The position numbers and the translations under genes were made by a program. Positions 8,356 through 18,148 of a stretch of 54,807 bases of DNA are shown here, one piece after another. This DNA comes from Bacilli bacterium. Its GTDB lineage: Bacteria; Bacillota; Bacilli; Paenibacillales; NBRC-103111. The notes below the pieces were generated by a model. The model saw only the letters and a list, made by a program, of their open reading frames with translations, was not told where the DNA came from and searched no databases. The stretch spans positions 1 to 54,807 of the forward strand of contig JAQBPR010000188.1 in the NCBI GenBank assembly GCA_028287395.1. The letters are read 5' to 3'. Positions within the stretch are counted from its first letter, which is position 1, and every line of letters begins with the position of its first letter.

Positions 8356-10323
8356 GTGGAACGGTATCCTTTTGCGTATAATGCTTCACAGTCGTTCATA
8401 CAACAGGTTAGCGATTGGATTGCGGATGTATTTTATGAAATATTGCCGGAAGTGGGTTTCGAGGTTCGCGAGGAACAGATTTATATGGCCTTTCAACTGG
8501 AGCGCGCATTTGCCGACAAACAAACGATTTTTGCTGAGGCTGGGGTTGGCACGGGTAAAACCATAGTCTATTTGTTATATGCGATTTGTTATGCTCGTTA
8601 TACAAGAAAACCAGTCATTATTGCTTGCGCGGATGAATCGCTAATTGAACAGCTCGTCAAGCCAGAAGGCGATATTGCCAAGCTTGCTCAGCATCTAAAT
8701 CTAACGATTGATGCCCGTTTAGGGAAATCGCCTGACAACTATTTGTGTTTAAAGAAGTTGGACGAGATAAGATATGAGAATGAAGATGTCGCAGTGTTTC
8801 AACAAATTTACAGTGAATTGCCTGCTTTTGTTAACGCACATGAAGCATTGCAAGCATTTTACCCTTATGGTGATCGCAAGGACTACCCTACATTAAACGA
8901 TGAACAATGGCGAAAAACGAATTGGGATACGTTTCAGGATTGCTTTATTTGTGATAAACGTCATCGCTGCGGACAAACACTTTCCAGAGATCATTACCGG
9001 AAGTCGGCGGATTTAGTCATTTGTTCCCATGATTTTTATATGGAGCATGTATGGACATATGAAAGTAGAAAACGTGAAGGTCAGCTGCCTTTACTGCCAG
9101 AACACAGCGCGGTTGTTTTTGATGAAGGACATTTATTGGAGCCTGCTGCGCAAAAAGCATTAACATATAAGCTAAATCATGCTGTTTTTGAAGAGATAGT
9201 GATCCGTTTGTTAAAAGGAGAAGTCCGAGAGTCTTTGGCAGTTGCAGTAGAAGAAGCCATTTCGCAAAGTGATCTGCTTTTTGCTTTGTTGGACAAGCAG
9301 AGCAGAATTGTAGTGGGCTCTGATCGTAAGGAAATCATCTATACAAATGAGCTGCTTCGAGAAGTGAAGCGGTTTAAAAGCGTCATTGACTCGATTGAAG
9401 AAGAGCTTGTCTTTGAAGGGGAGCTTTATACATTAGACGCATACCAGCTCCGTATCGTTGAAGAGCACTTAGAGATGATTCAACTGGCTCTGGGACTTTT
9501 TCATACATCAGATCAATTGATTTCATGGGTGATAGAGGATACATCAGGCTTAACTCTAGTCGTTATGCCTCGCTTAGTTAAAGAAGTATTAAAGGAGCGC
9601 GTATTTTCACAAAAAATGCCTATCGTGTTTTCATCGGCTACATTATCTGTGGACGGGACGTTTAATTATGTAGCGGACAATCTAGGTATAGAAAATTACA
9701 TTTCCTTCTCCGTTCTTTCACCTTTTGACTACGAACATCAAATGGAGCTAATAGCGCCGAGATTAAGTGTAAACAATAATTTTGCTGAAAAAATGAAGAT
9801 TGCGGTGCGTTTATTAGTACAAACAGAAGGAAGAGCTTTGATCTTGTTCCCTTCGAAAGAGGAAATGCGCCAGTTTAAACAAGAATGTGCTAACAGTCCG
9901 GAATTAACTTCAATGCGTATTTGGTTTGAAGGAGATCAGGAAATCAGTCATCTCATTTCTGCCTTTCAGAATGATGAACACAGTATACTCTGCGCGGTTA
10001 CGCTATGGGAGGGTTTGGATATACCGGGACCTTCGCTGTCTAACGTAATCATTTGGTCTCTGCCCTTTCCTCCGAACGATCCCGTATTTGCCGCTAAACG
10101 TAAAGCAGCGGCTTCTCCTTTTGAAGAAGTGGATTTGCCTTATATGCTGCTTCGTCTTAGACAGGGAATGGGGCGATTAATTCGTTCCAAGGAAGATCGT
10201 GGAATCGTGACGATCCTTGGTCAAGAATTGCACCATCAAGAAAAAGTGAGCGAAAAAGTAAAAGAAATATTACCCAAAGGCGTGGTATGGAATACAATCA
10301 ATAGAGATCAAGAGCATAGATGA
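8356..10323 (+). CDS. DinG/XPD-family ATP-dependent DNA helicase (YpvA-like)
   Basis: This superfamily 2 helicase has 655 residues and starts at GTG 8356 behind GGAGG. Motif I is EAGVGTGKT (about 61-69), motif II is DEGH (about 256), a variant of the XPD-type DEAH, and motif VI is RLRQGMGRLIR near the end. Four cysteines (131, 196, 199, 205; the last three in DCFICDKRHRC) have the spacing of the 4Fe-4S cluster of XPD/DinG helicases. Unlike longer Gram-positive DinG proteins it lacks an N-terminal exonuclease domain, and it resembles B. subtilis YpvA in size. The likely role is 5'-3' unwinding in DNA repair. It has its own promoter region and no operon partner is visible. Confidence 0.9.
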   Translation: MERYPFAYNASQSFIQQVSDWIADVFYEILPEVGFEVREEQIYMAFQLERAFADKQTIFAEAGVGTGKTIVYLLYAICYARYTRKPVIIACADESLIEQLVKPEGDIAKLAQHLNLTIDARLGKSPDNYLCLKKLDEIRYENEDVAVFQQIYSELPAFVNAHEALQAFYPYGDRKDYPTLNDEQWRKTNWDTFQDCFICDKRHRCGQTLSRDHYRKSADLVICSHDFYMEHVWTYESRKREGQLPLLPEHSAVVFDEGHLLEPAAQKALTYKLNHAVFEEIVIRLLKGEVRESLAVAVEEAISQSDLLFALLDKQSRIVVGSDRKEIIYTNELLREVKRFKSVIDSIEEELVFEGELYTLDAYQLRIVEEHLEMIQLALGLFHTSDQLISWVIEDTSGLTLVVMPRLVKEVLKERVFSQKMPIVFSSATLSVDGTFNYVADNLGIENYISFSVLSPFDYEHQMELIAPRLSVNNNFAEKMKIAVRLLVQTEGRALILFPSKEEMRQFKQECANSPELTSMRIWFEGDQEISHLISAFQNDEHSILCAVTLWEGLDIPGPSLSNVIIWSLPFPPNDPVFAAKRKAAASPFEEVDLPYMLLRLRQGMGRLIRSKEDRGIVTILGQELHHQEKVSEKVKEILPKGVVWNTINRDQEHR

Positions 10324-10362
10324 CTTCGGAAGGAGCTTAAAGCAAAGACTCATGGCGCTTTG

Positions 10363-11270
<908 letters not shown>

Positions 11271-11278
11271 AGAATAAA

Positions 11279-11300
11279 CTCATACCGAGTATTTTTTTTG
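11279..11300 (+). terminator. weak intrinsic terminator
   Basis: A short ACTC/GAGT stem is followed by eight T residues, after the phosphatase stop. Confidence 0.35.
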
Positions 11301-11333
11301 CCGAATTTATCAAAAAAATAGATTCAAGTAAAT

Positions 11334-11363
11334 TGAACTTTTTTCAATAAGATGTGTCTAATA
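11334..11363 (+). promoter_or_regulatory. probable ECF-sigma autoregulated promoter
   Basis: TGAACTTTTTT (11334-11344) and GTCTAATA (11356-11363) sit 17 bases apart (from the end of TGAAC), close to the TGAAC/CGTCTAA pattern used by many ECF sigma factors. It lies immediately before the ECF sigma gene, which suggests positive autoregulation. Confidence 0.55.
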
Positions 11364-11377
11364 TAAGGGGTGAATAT

Positions 11378-11944
11378 ATGGACGTAAATGCGGATTTTGA
11401 TTATTTAAAAACAATGGCCGATACTACTGATAAAAAAGCGATTGTCGTTGACTTAATGACGGCATATGGAGATAAAGTATGGAACTATGCATTCAGTTTA
11501 ACGCGAAAACGGGAGCAAGCAGACGATATCACGCAGGAAGTGTTTTTGAAGGTCTATCGAAGTTTATTTACTTTTCGCGGGGAATCATCAATTAAAACCT
11601 GGTTATTTACGATTACTCGCAATACCGTCCATAATTATCGAAGAACCGCATTTTTCCGCAAAGTGACACTTGTACATTACGTTGACCATAATAATACACA
11701 TAGATCCGCAGAAAACGAAGTGATGGAGAATATCGAAATCAGCAATATCTGGCAAAAGGTTTTACAACTGCCTGTAAAATATCGGGAAGTGTTGATTCTT
11801 TTCGGACATGATCAATTATCCATGCAAGAAATCTCTCAAGTTCTGGGGATCAATGAGGGGACTGTAAAGTCCAGGCTGCATAATGCTCGCTTAAAATTAC
11901 TAAAATTGAAAGGGGTTGAGCAAATTGGATCCCAATTGGACTGA
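11378..11944 (+). CDS. ECF-type RNA polymerase sigma factor
   Basis: The product is 188 residues from ATG 11378, behind AAGGGGTG. Region 2 is seen in AYGDKVWNYAFSLTRKREQ followed by ADDITQEVFLKVYRSLFTF; region 4 in LPVKYREVLILFGHDQLSM and INEGTVKSRLHNARLKLLK, with the helix-turn-helix. There is no extra C-terminal domain. Its end overlaps the anti-sigma start by 20 bases, indicating translational coupling, and an ECF-like promoter precedes it. The PQQ-type enzyme gene follows in the same direction, so it is a candidate target of this sigma factor. Confidence 0.92.
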   Translation: MDVNADFDYLKTMADTTDKKAIVVDLMTAYGDKVWNYAFSLTRKREQADDITQEVFLKVYRSLFTFRGESSIKTWLFTITRNTVHNYRRTAFFRKVTLVHYVDHNNTHRSAENEVMENIEISNIWQKVLQLPVKYREVLILFGHDQLSMQEISQVLGINEGTVKSRLHNARLKLLKLKGVEQIGSQLD

Positions 11945-13124
11945 TTTACAAAAAGAATTAAATAAAGGGCCTTTCCATCAACGAGGTTTTACGAAACAGC
12001 TTCAATTGCAAATTGAACAAAACCTGGAACGACCGTATGGGATTCGAAAAGCTAGGATATTTAAATTAGCAGCTGTTGCATCATTTTTTTTACTGCTATT
12101 TCTATCCACACAAATAAATTGGACAAATACAGCTAAAACAAGCAATTCTGCGGCAAAGCCAGCAGCAGGAACAACAACATTTGAAGAAAAACAGATCAGC
12201 ACAAATAATCCCGTATCCATAAAATCGGTGTTATTGTTAGGCTTGCGAACGGATAAGATAGACAATAACTACAGTACGTATCGCACAATTATGATTACAG
12301 GCGATCAAAGCAACCATCAACAGCTGATTGCAGCCGCTAATGGCAGTGGTATTTTAGTCCCGATTGGACAGCAATTTTGGAAAATTGATGCGATGACTAA
12401 AAATGCTGAAAATAATTATCTATTTGCTTATCCTGTTAATGACAAAGCTGCGAAAAGAATAGTTTCAAACCCAACAAATGAAACGCTAAAGCACAATGAA
12501 AAGCTGCTTTTTGTGGGTAACAAATATATTTCGCTCGTAGAAAATGATCAAAAGATCCAGAACAATAAGTCCATTTCATCTGAAAACGTCTGGACAATGG
12601 ATATTCAAAAGATGAATGAACTTGAAAAAACGAACGATCCAGCTCATATTTCATTGCAAAATATTTTCGGAAATCAAGCTTCTAATGCGATAAAGCAGCT
12701 TGTTGGCGGATCGAGCCAAATAACCGGTGAAAAATGGACCCTTACTCGTCAGAATGGCAAATGGGTGCCGCAAGTTGCTGAAGAGACTACATCGAGTGAT
12801 CTTGGTACGAGCTTCACATTGCATACTTTACCATTGACCTTACCGAATTCCATTGTTTCTTACGATCAATTGGTTGCCTCATGGGAAGCAGTTAAACAAA
12901 TTCAACCTAAAGCTTTAGATGCAGTTTCATCCCCTGATCATGACATGATTGCTATTATGACAGCAGATAAGCTTTATATCTATCCAGTTATTGCCGATCA
13001 TATCGGACCACTTTCACTGCAATTAGATTTGAATAAAAATGAAGCCATGGTGATGGCTCAATGGGCAACGGCTAAATATGCAGACAATTGGCTTGCAGAA
13101 GGGATGAAATATCTCAAAAACTAA
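11925..13124 (+). CDS. probable membrane anti-sigma factor
   Basis: The start is TTG 11925, nine bases after AAAGGGG; the in-frame TTG at 11916 directly abuts that site. The 399-residue protein has a cytoplasmic N-terminus of about 46 residues, one membrane segment (about 47-64, LAAVASFFLLLFLS) and a large extracellular domain of unknown fold. No zinc-finger (ZAS) HxxxCxxC motif is present. Anti-sigma function is inferred from the overlap with the sigma gene and the topology. The extracellular part may sense a signal related to the downstream quinoprotein. Confidence 0.7.
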   Translation: MDPNWTDLQKELNKGPFHQRGFTKQLQLQIEQNLERPYGIRKARIFKLAAVASFFLLLFLSTQINWTNTAKTSNSAAKPAAGTTTFEEKQISTNNPVSIKSVLLLGLRTDKIDNNYSTYRTIMITGDQSNHQQLIAAANGSGILVPIGQQFWKIDAMTKNAENNYLFAYPVNDKAAKRIVSNPTNETLKHNEKLLFVGNKYISLVENDQKIQNNKSISSENVWTMDIQKMNELEKTNDPAHISLQNIFGNQASNAIKQLVGGSSQITGEKWTLTRQNGKWVPQVAEETTSSDLGTSFTLHTLPLTLPNSIVSYDQLVASWEAVKQIQPKALDAVSSPDHDMIAIMTADKLYIYPVIADHIGPLSLQLDLNKNEAMVMAQWATAKYADNWLAEGMKYLKN

Positions 13125-13142
13125 CCCGTTGGAGGCCTGAAA

Positions 13143-14837
13143 ATGAAACAAAACAAGCTGATCAACAAATGGACGCTAACATTAATAATCATCTTACTTA
13201 TATTCGGCATTTTCTCTTGGATAGCAAAACAATCAGCAGTAACTCCTGCAATAATTCCCACCTCAAGGCCCACAACAAGTCCGACCCTTGTTACTCCTGA
13301 GGAAAGCGTAAGCAGCAAGGTCCAATCAGCAACTCCCACGCCTAATACTGTACTGACTTCATATTCTCAGGAATGGGCTTACTTTGGTAATAATTTATGG
13401 CAAAATCGATTTTCTCCAGTCAATCATATGACGCCAACCTCGATTTCACGTGCAGCATTGGTTTATGATCGCGAGCTGTCTGATTCCAAAGGCGGAAACG
13501 AAGCTTATCCTTTAATGGAGAACGGCATTCTCTACATGACAACCGGAAAAGCTCATGTGATTGCGTTAGATGCAATAACAGGCAAAATATTATGGACGTT
13601 CATTCCAGAAATTCACACAACAAAAGGAATGCCGCAAATTAACCGAGGCGTTGCACTTGGTTCCGATAAAATATATGTACTAACTCCCGACAATCAATTA
13701 ATTGCCATAAGAAAAATAGATGGAGTACAGTTGTTTTCAGTTATCGTTGCCGATGCTAAATTAGGCTATTTTGAAACGATGGCACCATTATATGCAGATG
13801 GGAGAGTCTTTGTCGGCAGTTCAGGCGGAGATGAGGGCGTTCGTGGCTTTGTATCTGCATATGATGCAGAAACGGGAAGCAAGCTTTGGCAATTTTATAC
13901 CGTTCCTGAGCATGGACAGGATTGGATGCCGATGGATGGTGATCATGGCGGAGGAGCAGTATGGACTACACCGGCCTATGATCCTGATAGCAAGCTTCTC
14001 TATTTTGGAACAGGAAATCCATCCCCTGATTATTTCGGTGAAGCGAGACAAGGACCGAATCCTTATACAGATTCAGTAGTAGCTTTAGATGTGATTACTG
14101 GAAAAATAGTGTGGTACCAGCAAGAAGTTCCTCATGATTTATGGGATTATGACGTTGCATCCCCACCCATGCTTTTTAAAGTGCAATCCAATTTGGTTGT
14201 CGGAGAAGCAGGAAAGGATGGATTTTGGTACGAATGGGATGCGAAAACAGGTAAACCTTTTACAACACCAACAGCATTCGTTAAACAGGATCGCAAACCT
14301 CCAACGGCAGAAGGAACTAAAGTATGGCCAGGACCAGCAGGCGGTGCGAATTATGGTCCGTCAGCTTATAGTCCGCTTAACAAACAAGTTTATATTTCCG
14401 GAATAAACGGTCCAGAAATCCTATACGCCAAGAAAAAAGAACATCATGTCGGAGAGCTGGACTTTGGAACCGGACAAAACCCAGCACCTGCCGGTGAATG
14501 GTCTGGAACCATCACAGCCATTGATACAGAAACTGGAAAGCAACGTTGGCAAATAGAAACAGCAACACCTCCCATAGGCGGGGTAACGGTCAACGCCGGT
14601 AACATTGTTGTTTTCGGTCAAGCCAATCAAACAGGAACACTTGAGGCCGTATCCGCTAAAACTGGAGAGCTTCTATGGTCTACGGAAACAGGAGCGCCTA
14701 TCGGTTCAGCACCTATCATCTATCAATTAAATGGACATAGTTATCTGACTGTAGTGACCGGAGGTGCCAAATCCTTATTAAGCTTATATCCCTATAATGG
14801 ACCCGCTCATGTTTTAACGTTCCGGATCGATGATTAA
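13143..14837 (+). CDS. membrane-anchored PQQ-type quinoprotein dehydrogenase
   Basis: The protein has 564 residues: a signal anchor (about 11-30), a Ser/Thr/Pro-rich linker, then an eight-blade PQQ propeller with repeated ALDAxTGKxxW tryptophan-docking motifs. Active-site equivalents are visible: Asp230 in SGGDEGVRG (the usual Glu metal ligand), Asn292 in GTGNPSP, and the catalytic Asp335 in HDLWDYD. Asp337, two residues later, is the position that is Asp in lanthanide-dependent XoxF-type enzymes and Ala in calcium MxaF enzymes. There is no cysteine, so the vicinal disulfide of methanol dehydrogenases is absent. Substrate may be an alcohol or sugar. No PQQ synthesis genes are in the window. 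It begins 18 bases after the anti-sigma gene behind GGAGG and is likely cotranscribed with it. Confidence 0.85.
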   Translation: MKQNKLINKWTLTLIIILLIFGIFSWIAKQSAVTPAIIPTSRPTTSPTLVTPEESVSSKVQSATPTPNTVLTSYSQEWAYFGNNLWQNRFSPVNHMTPTSISRAALVYDRELSDSKGGNEAYPLMENGILYMTTGKAHVIALDAITGKILWTFIPEIHTTKGMPQINRGVALGSDKIYVLTPDNQLIAIRKIDGVQLFSVIVADAKLGYFETMAPLYADGRVFVGSSGGDEGVRGFVSAYDAETGSKLWQFYTVPEHGQDWMPMDGDHGGGAVWTTPAYDPDSKLLYFGTGNPSPDYFGEARQGPNPYTDSVVALDVITGKIVWYQQEVPHDLWDYDVASPPMLFKVQSNLVVGEAGKDGFWYEWDAKTGKPFTTPTAFVKQDRKPPTAEGTKVWPGPAGGANYGPSAYSPLNKQVYISGINGPEILYAKKKEHHVGELDFGTGQNPAPAGEWSGTITAIDTETGKQRWQIETATPPIGGVTVNAGNIVVFGQANQTGTLEAVSAKTGELLWSTETGAPIGSAPIIYQLNGHSYLTVVTGGAKSLLSLYPYNGPAHVLTFRIDD

Positions 14838-14956
14838 TGCCATTAAATGAAAGCGAAATTTAATAATTTATCTATCCTCAAGTGGTGAGGGTTGTTTCAC
14901 TAAAGCTTATAATGGGTAAAAAAATGATATCTGTTTTACAAAGGAGAGGTCATGGT

Positions 14957-15235
14957 ATGATTAAATTATCCTCAGAACAAGTCGCGGTTTTTTTAAACAT
15001 GCTGTCCAATTGGAAATATGAAAATAATAATCTAACTAAAACGTATTCGCATAAAAGTTTCAAAGATGCACTTAGTTTTGTTAATGAAATAGCTATTTTA
15101 GCGGAGGAAGCCAATCATCACCCAGACATATTGATCCAGCATGATCGTGTTACGATTACATTAACAACTCATGATAGTCATGGTGTTACGGGTAAAGATT
15201 TTTCATTAGCACAGCAAATCGAAACATTAAAATGA
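14957..15235 (+). CDS. pterin-4a-carbinolamine dehydratase family protein
   Basis: The 92-residue product has the family signature EEANHHPDILIQHDRVTITL then THDSHGVTGKDFSLAQQIE, with the conserved His-His and the later His. Start ATG 14957 follows AAGGAGAGG; the frame extends upstream to a GTG at 14882, but that part is not conserved-looking. The family dehydrates 4a-hydroxytetrahydropterin after aromatic amino acid hydroxylation. No hydroxylase is nearby, so the local role is unclear. Confidence 0.9.
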   Translation: MIKLSSEQVAVFLNMLSNWKYENNNLTKTYSHKSFKDALSFVNEIAILAEEANHHPDILIQHDRVTITLTTHDSHGVTGKDFSLAQQIETLK

Positions 15236-15284
15236 CAATTAGAATTCGCCAATTAAGTCGAATATTATACAACTGCTTTGTTGT

Positions 15285-15332
15285 TTAAGGCGGTAAAAGG
15301 AACTGCCATGGCAGTTCCTTTTACCGCCTTAA
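15285..15332. repeat. 48-bp perfect palindrome
   Basis: Two 24-base arms (15285-15308 and 15309-15332) are exact reverse complements with no loop; the centre is GCCATGGC and the outer end TTAAGGCGG. It lies between the carbinolamine dehydratase stop and the left end of the IS66 element. It could act as a bidirectional terminator, though no clear T-run follows, or be a replication or insertion scar. Confidence 0.85.
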
Positions 15333-15440
15333 TTCATCTTCTAACAGATCGAGCAAAGTAAGCGTAAAATACAACCCACCTTTTAGCTCAATAAGGTCTA
15401 TGAGATAATCTCCTCAGAATAATGCGAGGAGGTTTTTTTT

Positions 15441-15755
15441 ATGTCACAAGCAGAAGTAAGACAAGAATGGGAAGTTCGCATAGCCGCCTATCGCTCAAGC
15501 GGACAGAGTGCAACGGACTGGTGTGCATCTCATCAATTACAACCGCGTCAACTATGGTACTGGATACGGAAGTTTAAAACCCCAAAAGCTTCTGTGACTC
15601 CATCGTCACGATGGATGGCTGTAAATATGGAGCCATTTAAAGAAAAGGAATCAGCTTTACGCGTTCGGATAGGTTCGGCTGTGATCGAAGTTCATCAAAG
15701 CTTTAATCCGGCACTGTTTTCTGAAGTGGTTCGGACCTTGCAAACGTTATGCTAA
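15441..15755 (+). CDS. tnpA: IS66 accessory protein TnpA (Orf1)
   Basis: This 104-residue protein follows GAGGAGG. It has an N-terminal helix-turn-helix-like segment (QEWEVRIAAYRSSGQSATDW, CASHQLQPRQLWYWIRKFK) typical of IS66 Orf1. Its end overlaps tnpB by 7 bases, as is usual in the family. Confidence 0.88.
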   Translation: MSQAEVRQEWEVRIAAYRSSGQSATDWCASHQLQPRQLWYWIRKFKTPKASVTPSSRWMAVNMEPFKEKESALRVRIGSAVIEVHQSFNPALFSEVVRTLQTLC

Positions 15756-16105
15756 GCCAGATTCATGTGGATCAGGTATATTTAGCTTGCGGTAGTACCG
15801 ACTTGCGAAAGTCGATTGACGGTCTAGCTGCGCTTGTAAAAGAAGGATTTAATCTGGATCCGTTCTCGCTTTGTCTCTTTGTGTTCTGCAATCGACAGCG
15901 AGATAAATTGAAAATACTCCAGTGGGAACATAATGGATTCTGGCTCTACTATCGCCGCTTGGAACGCGGGAGGTTTCAATGGTCAACCGAAGCCAATGCA
16001 CCTGCGATGAAGATTGGTCGTCGCGAGCTGCGTTGGCTGCTGGATGGTCTTCCTCTAGAACAAAAGCATGCTCATCCTGAGGTTACTGCACGTACAATTC
16101 TATAG
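15749..16105 (+). CDS. tnpB: IS66 accessory protein TnpB (Orf2)
   Basis: The 118-residue protein carries the IS66 Orf2 signature: YLACGSTDLRKSIDGLAALV, FVFCNRQRDKLKILQWEHNG and LERGRFQWS. It appears complete. Its exact role in transposition is not established, but it is needed in IS66 elements. It overlaps tnpA. Confidence 0.92.
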   Translation: MLSQIHVDQVYLACGSTDLRKSIDGLAALVKEGFNLDPFSLCLFVFCNRQRDKLKILQWEHNGFWLYYRRLERGRFQWSTEANAPAMKIGRRELRWLLDGLPLEQKHAHPEVTARTIL

Positions 16106-16181
16106 AAATAGTCATACAATTGTCACCATTTTCAGGCGTTATTCGTAGGAATTTAGCAGGTTTTTATCGAAATAAATACGT

Positions 16182-17762
16182 ATGAAAACCACAATCGATT
16201 CGACCCCAAATCCGATAGAAATTCTAGAACAAAAAAATATAAAGCTAGAAAAACAGGTTGCAGAACTGTCAGCCAAGGTGACCTGGTTTGAGGAGCAGTT
16301 TCGCCTCAGTCAGCAAAAACGGTTTGGAGCTTCCAGCTAGAAAACCAATCCAGATCAGCTCGAGTTGTTTAATGAAGCCGAGTCCGAAGCCGACGCCTCT
16401 GTGAAAGAGCCTACCTTAGAAACCATCACTTACCATCGTAAAAAGCAGAAGGGTCAACGCGAGGCGATGATCGAGGATTTGCCTGTAGAAACGGTGGAAT
16501 ACCGATTACCCGAAGTGGATCAGAACTGTTCGTGCTGCGGCGGTGCCTTACATGAGATGAGTACCGAAATAAGGCAAGAGTTGAAGATTGTTCCCGCCGA
16601 AGTAAAGGTGGTCAAGCACATTCGTTTTGTGTATGGCTGCCGTCGTTGTGAACGTTATGCAATTCAAACTCCAATTGTTACAACACCCATGCCTCATCCG
16701 GTTTATCCAGGAAGTTTAGCCTCTGCGTCTATGATGGCTTATATTATGAGTCAGAAATATGTGGAAAGCATGCCGCTGTATCGACAGGAGCAACAGTTCA
16801 TTCGGCTTGGGGTAGGATTGTCGCGTCAAACGATGGCGAACTGGATGATGGCCGGTGCCAATCGTTGGCTGGATCCGTTGTATCGACGGATGCATACCCA
16901 TTTGCTACAGCAGGATATTTTGCACGCCGACGAGACTACTTTTCCTGTGCTGCACGAGACAGGGAAAGCAGCAACGGCGAAATCATACCTGTGGATGTAC
17001 CGCACCGGGCATGAAGGAACGCCGATCATCCTGTATGAATACCAGCCTTCACGGAGCGGTGATCATCCCCGCCTATTCCTTACCGGATTCAAGGGTTACC
17101 TGCATGTTGACGGCTATGCGGGTTACCATAAAGTAACGAACGTTACACTTGTGGCCTGTTGGGCTCATGCACGTCGCAAGTTTGACGAAGCTTTAAAGTC
17201 ATTACCTGAAGGTAAGCATTCATCTAGCGTGACAGCTGGAGAGGGACTGTTGTTCTGCAACCAACTCTTCGAAATTGAACGCAAATTGAAGAGTGTTACG
17301 ACCGAAGAACGCTACAAAGTCCGTTCGGCCGAAAGCCGGCCCATTCTGGATGCTTTTTCAGCATGGCTCAAAGCAAAACGATCCCGCGTGTTGCCTAAGA
17401 GTGCCCTCGGTGTGGCGATCATTTACTGCCTTAACCAGTGGGAGAAGCTAGAGTCCTTCCTAAAAGACGGTCGGCTTGAGCTCGACAACAATCGCGGAGA
17501 ACGATCCATTAAACCTGTGGTTATAGGTAGAAAAAACTGGCTATTCAGCAATACATCGCGTGGTGCCAAGGCAAGTGCAATGATCTATAGCATCGTAGAG
17601 TCTGCAAAAGCGAACAATCTCAATCCTTTCCTCTATCTGACGTTTCTCTTTGAGAAGTTGCCTCAGTTGACCGATCTTACAAATGAACAAGAATTGGACA
17701 AGCTAATGCCTTGGTCGAAGACATTACCAATCTCTTTCAGAATATTTAAGAAACAAGCATAA
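16182..17762 (+). pseudogene. tnpC: IS66 transposase TnpC with in-frame nonsense codon
   Basis: Reading from ATG 16182, the frame runs through the usual N-terminal coiled coil (EQKNIKLEKQVAELSAKVTW) to FGASS, then meets TAG at 16338-16340 (codon 53). It continues in the same frame as [12 protein letters not shown] to 17762. IS66 transposases usually have Glu at this point, so GAG to TAG is the simplest cause. The rest is intact: zinc-finger cysteines (CSCCGG), and catalytic residues in [17 protein letters not shown] and [10 protein letters not shown]. Restart at TTG 16365 lacks a ribosome site, so the element is probably not autonomous. Confidence 0.85.
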
Positions 17763-17805
17763 TAATGGCCCTCTCCTTTAACCAGGTGGGGGCTATTTGA
17801 CGCTT

Positions 17806-17974
17806 AAGAAGCTATTGCATTTGGTGATGGCGAGAACGACATAGACATTTTGGAATTAGTAGGACTTGGTGTAGCCATGGGGAATGGGAATGAAAAATAG
17901 CAGCTGATTTCGTCACTAAAAAGTCAAGTGAAAACGGAATCGAGTTTGCATTAAAAAAGTATGGGATAATTTAA
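17806..17974 (+). pseudogene. C-terminal fragment of a Cof-type HAD phosphatase
   Basis: The fragment reads EAIAFGDGENDIDILELVG, then LGVAMGNGNEK, which is HAD motif IV (GDGxND). After a stop it continues in another frame as AADFVTKKSSENGIEFALKK, ending at TAA 17972-17974. A small deletion at about 17899 broke the frame, and the front two thirds are absent, presumably lost with the IS66 event. Confidence 0.85.
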
Positions 17975-17978
17975 TCAT

Positions 17979-18016
17979 TAAGCGCATTCGTTGAAATTGA
18001 CGAGGCGTTTTTTTGT
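17979..18016 (+). terminator. terminator of the former HAD gene
   Basis: An imperfect CGC...TCGT / ACGA..GCG stem is followed by seven T residues. Confidence 0.55.
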
Positions 18017-18148
18017 TTCTCCGTCTTAAGTCTAGTTAGAGATTGCGACCTTGGTACATCAATATACTATCCCTCCGACCATTCTTAATGCTAGTGGAAA
18101 TCAAGTATGCTATGACTACTGTAATTAACTAAACAGTAGGAGGAAAAA

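Larger units (their letters stand above)
15358..17807 (+). mobile_element. IS66-family insertion sequence
   Basis: It contains the three-gene IS66 set. The left end begins GTAAGCGTAAAATA and the right end, read inward, begins TTAAGCGTCAAATA; the inner parts agree in CCCACCT (about 21 of 25 bases in total). No 8-bp target duplication is visible (CGAGCAAA on the left, GAAGCTAT on the right), and the right flank starts inside a HAD gene whose front is missing on the left. Insertion was therefore followed or accompanied by a deletion. Confidence 0.88.

Noticed and set aside
17979..18148. Riboswitch or leader RNA before the first ABC pair
   Set aside because: Only the old HAD terminator and an ordinary gap were seen; no conserved aptamer pattern was recognised.
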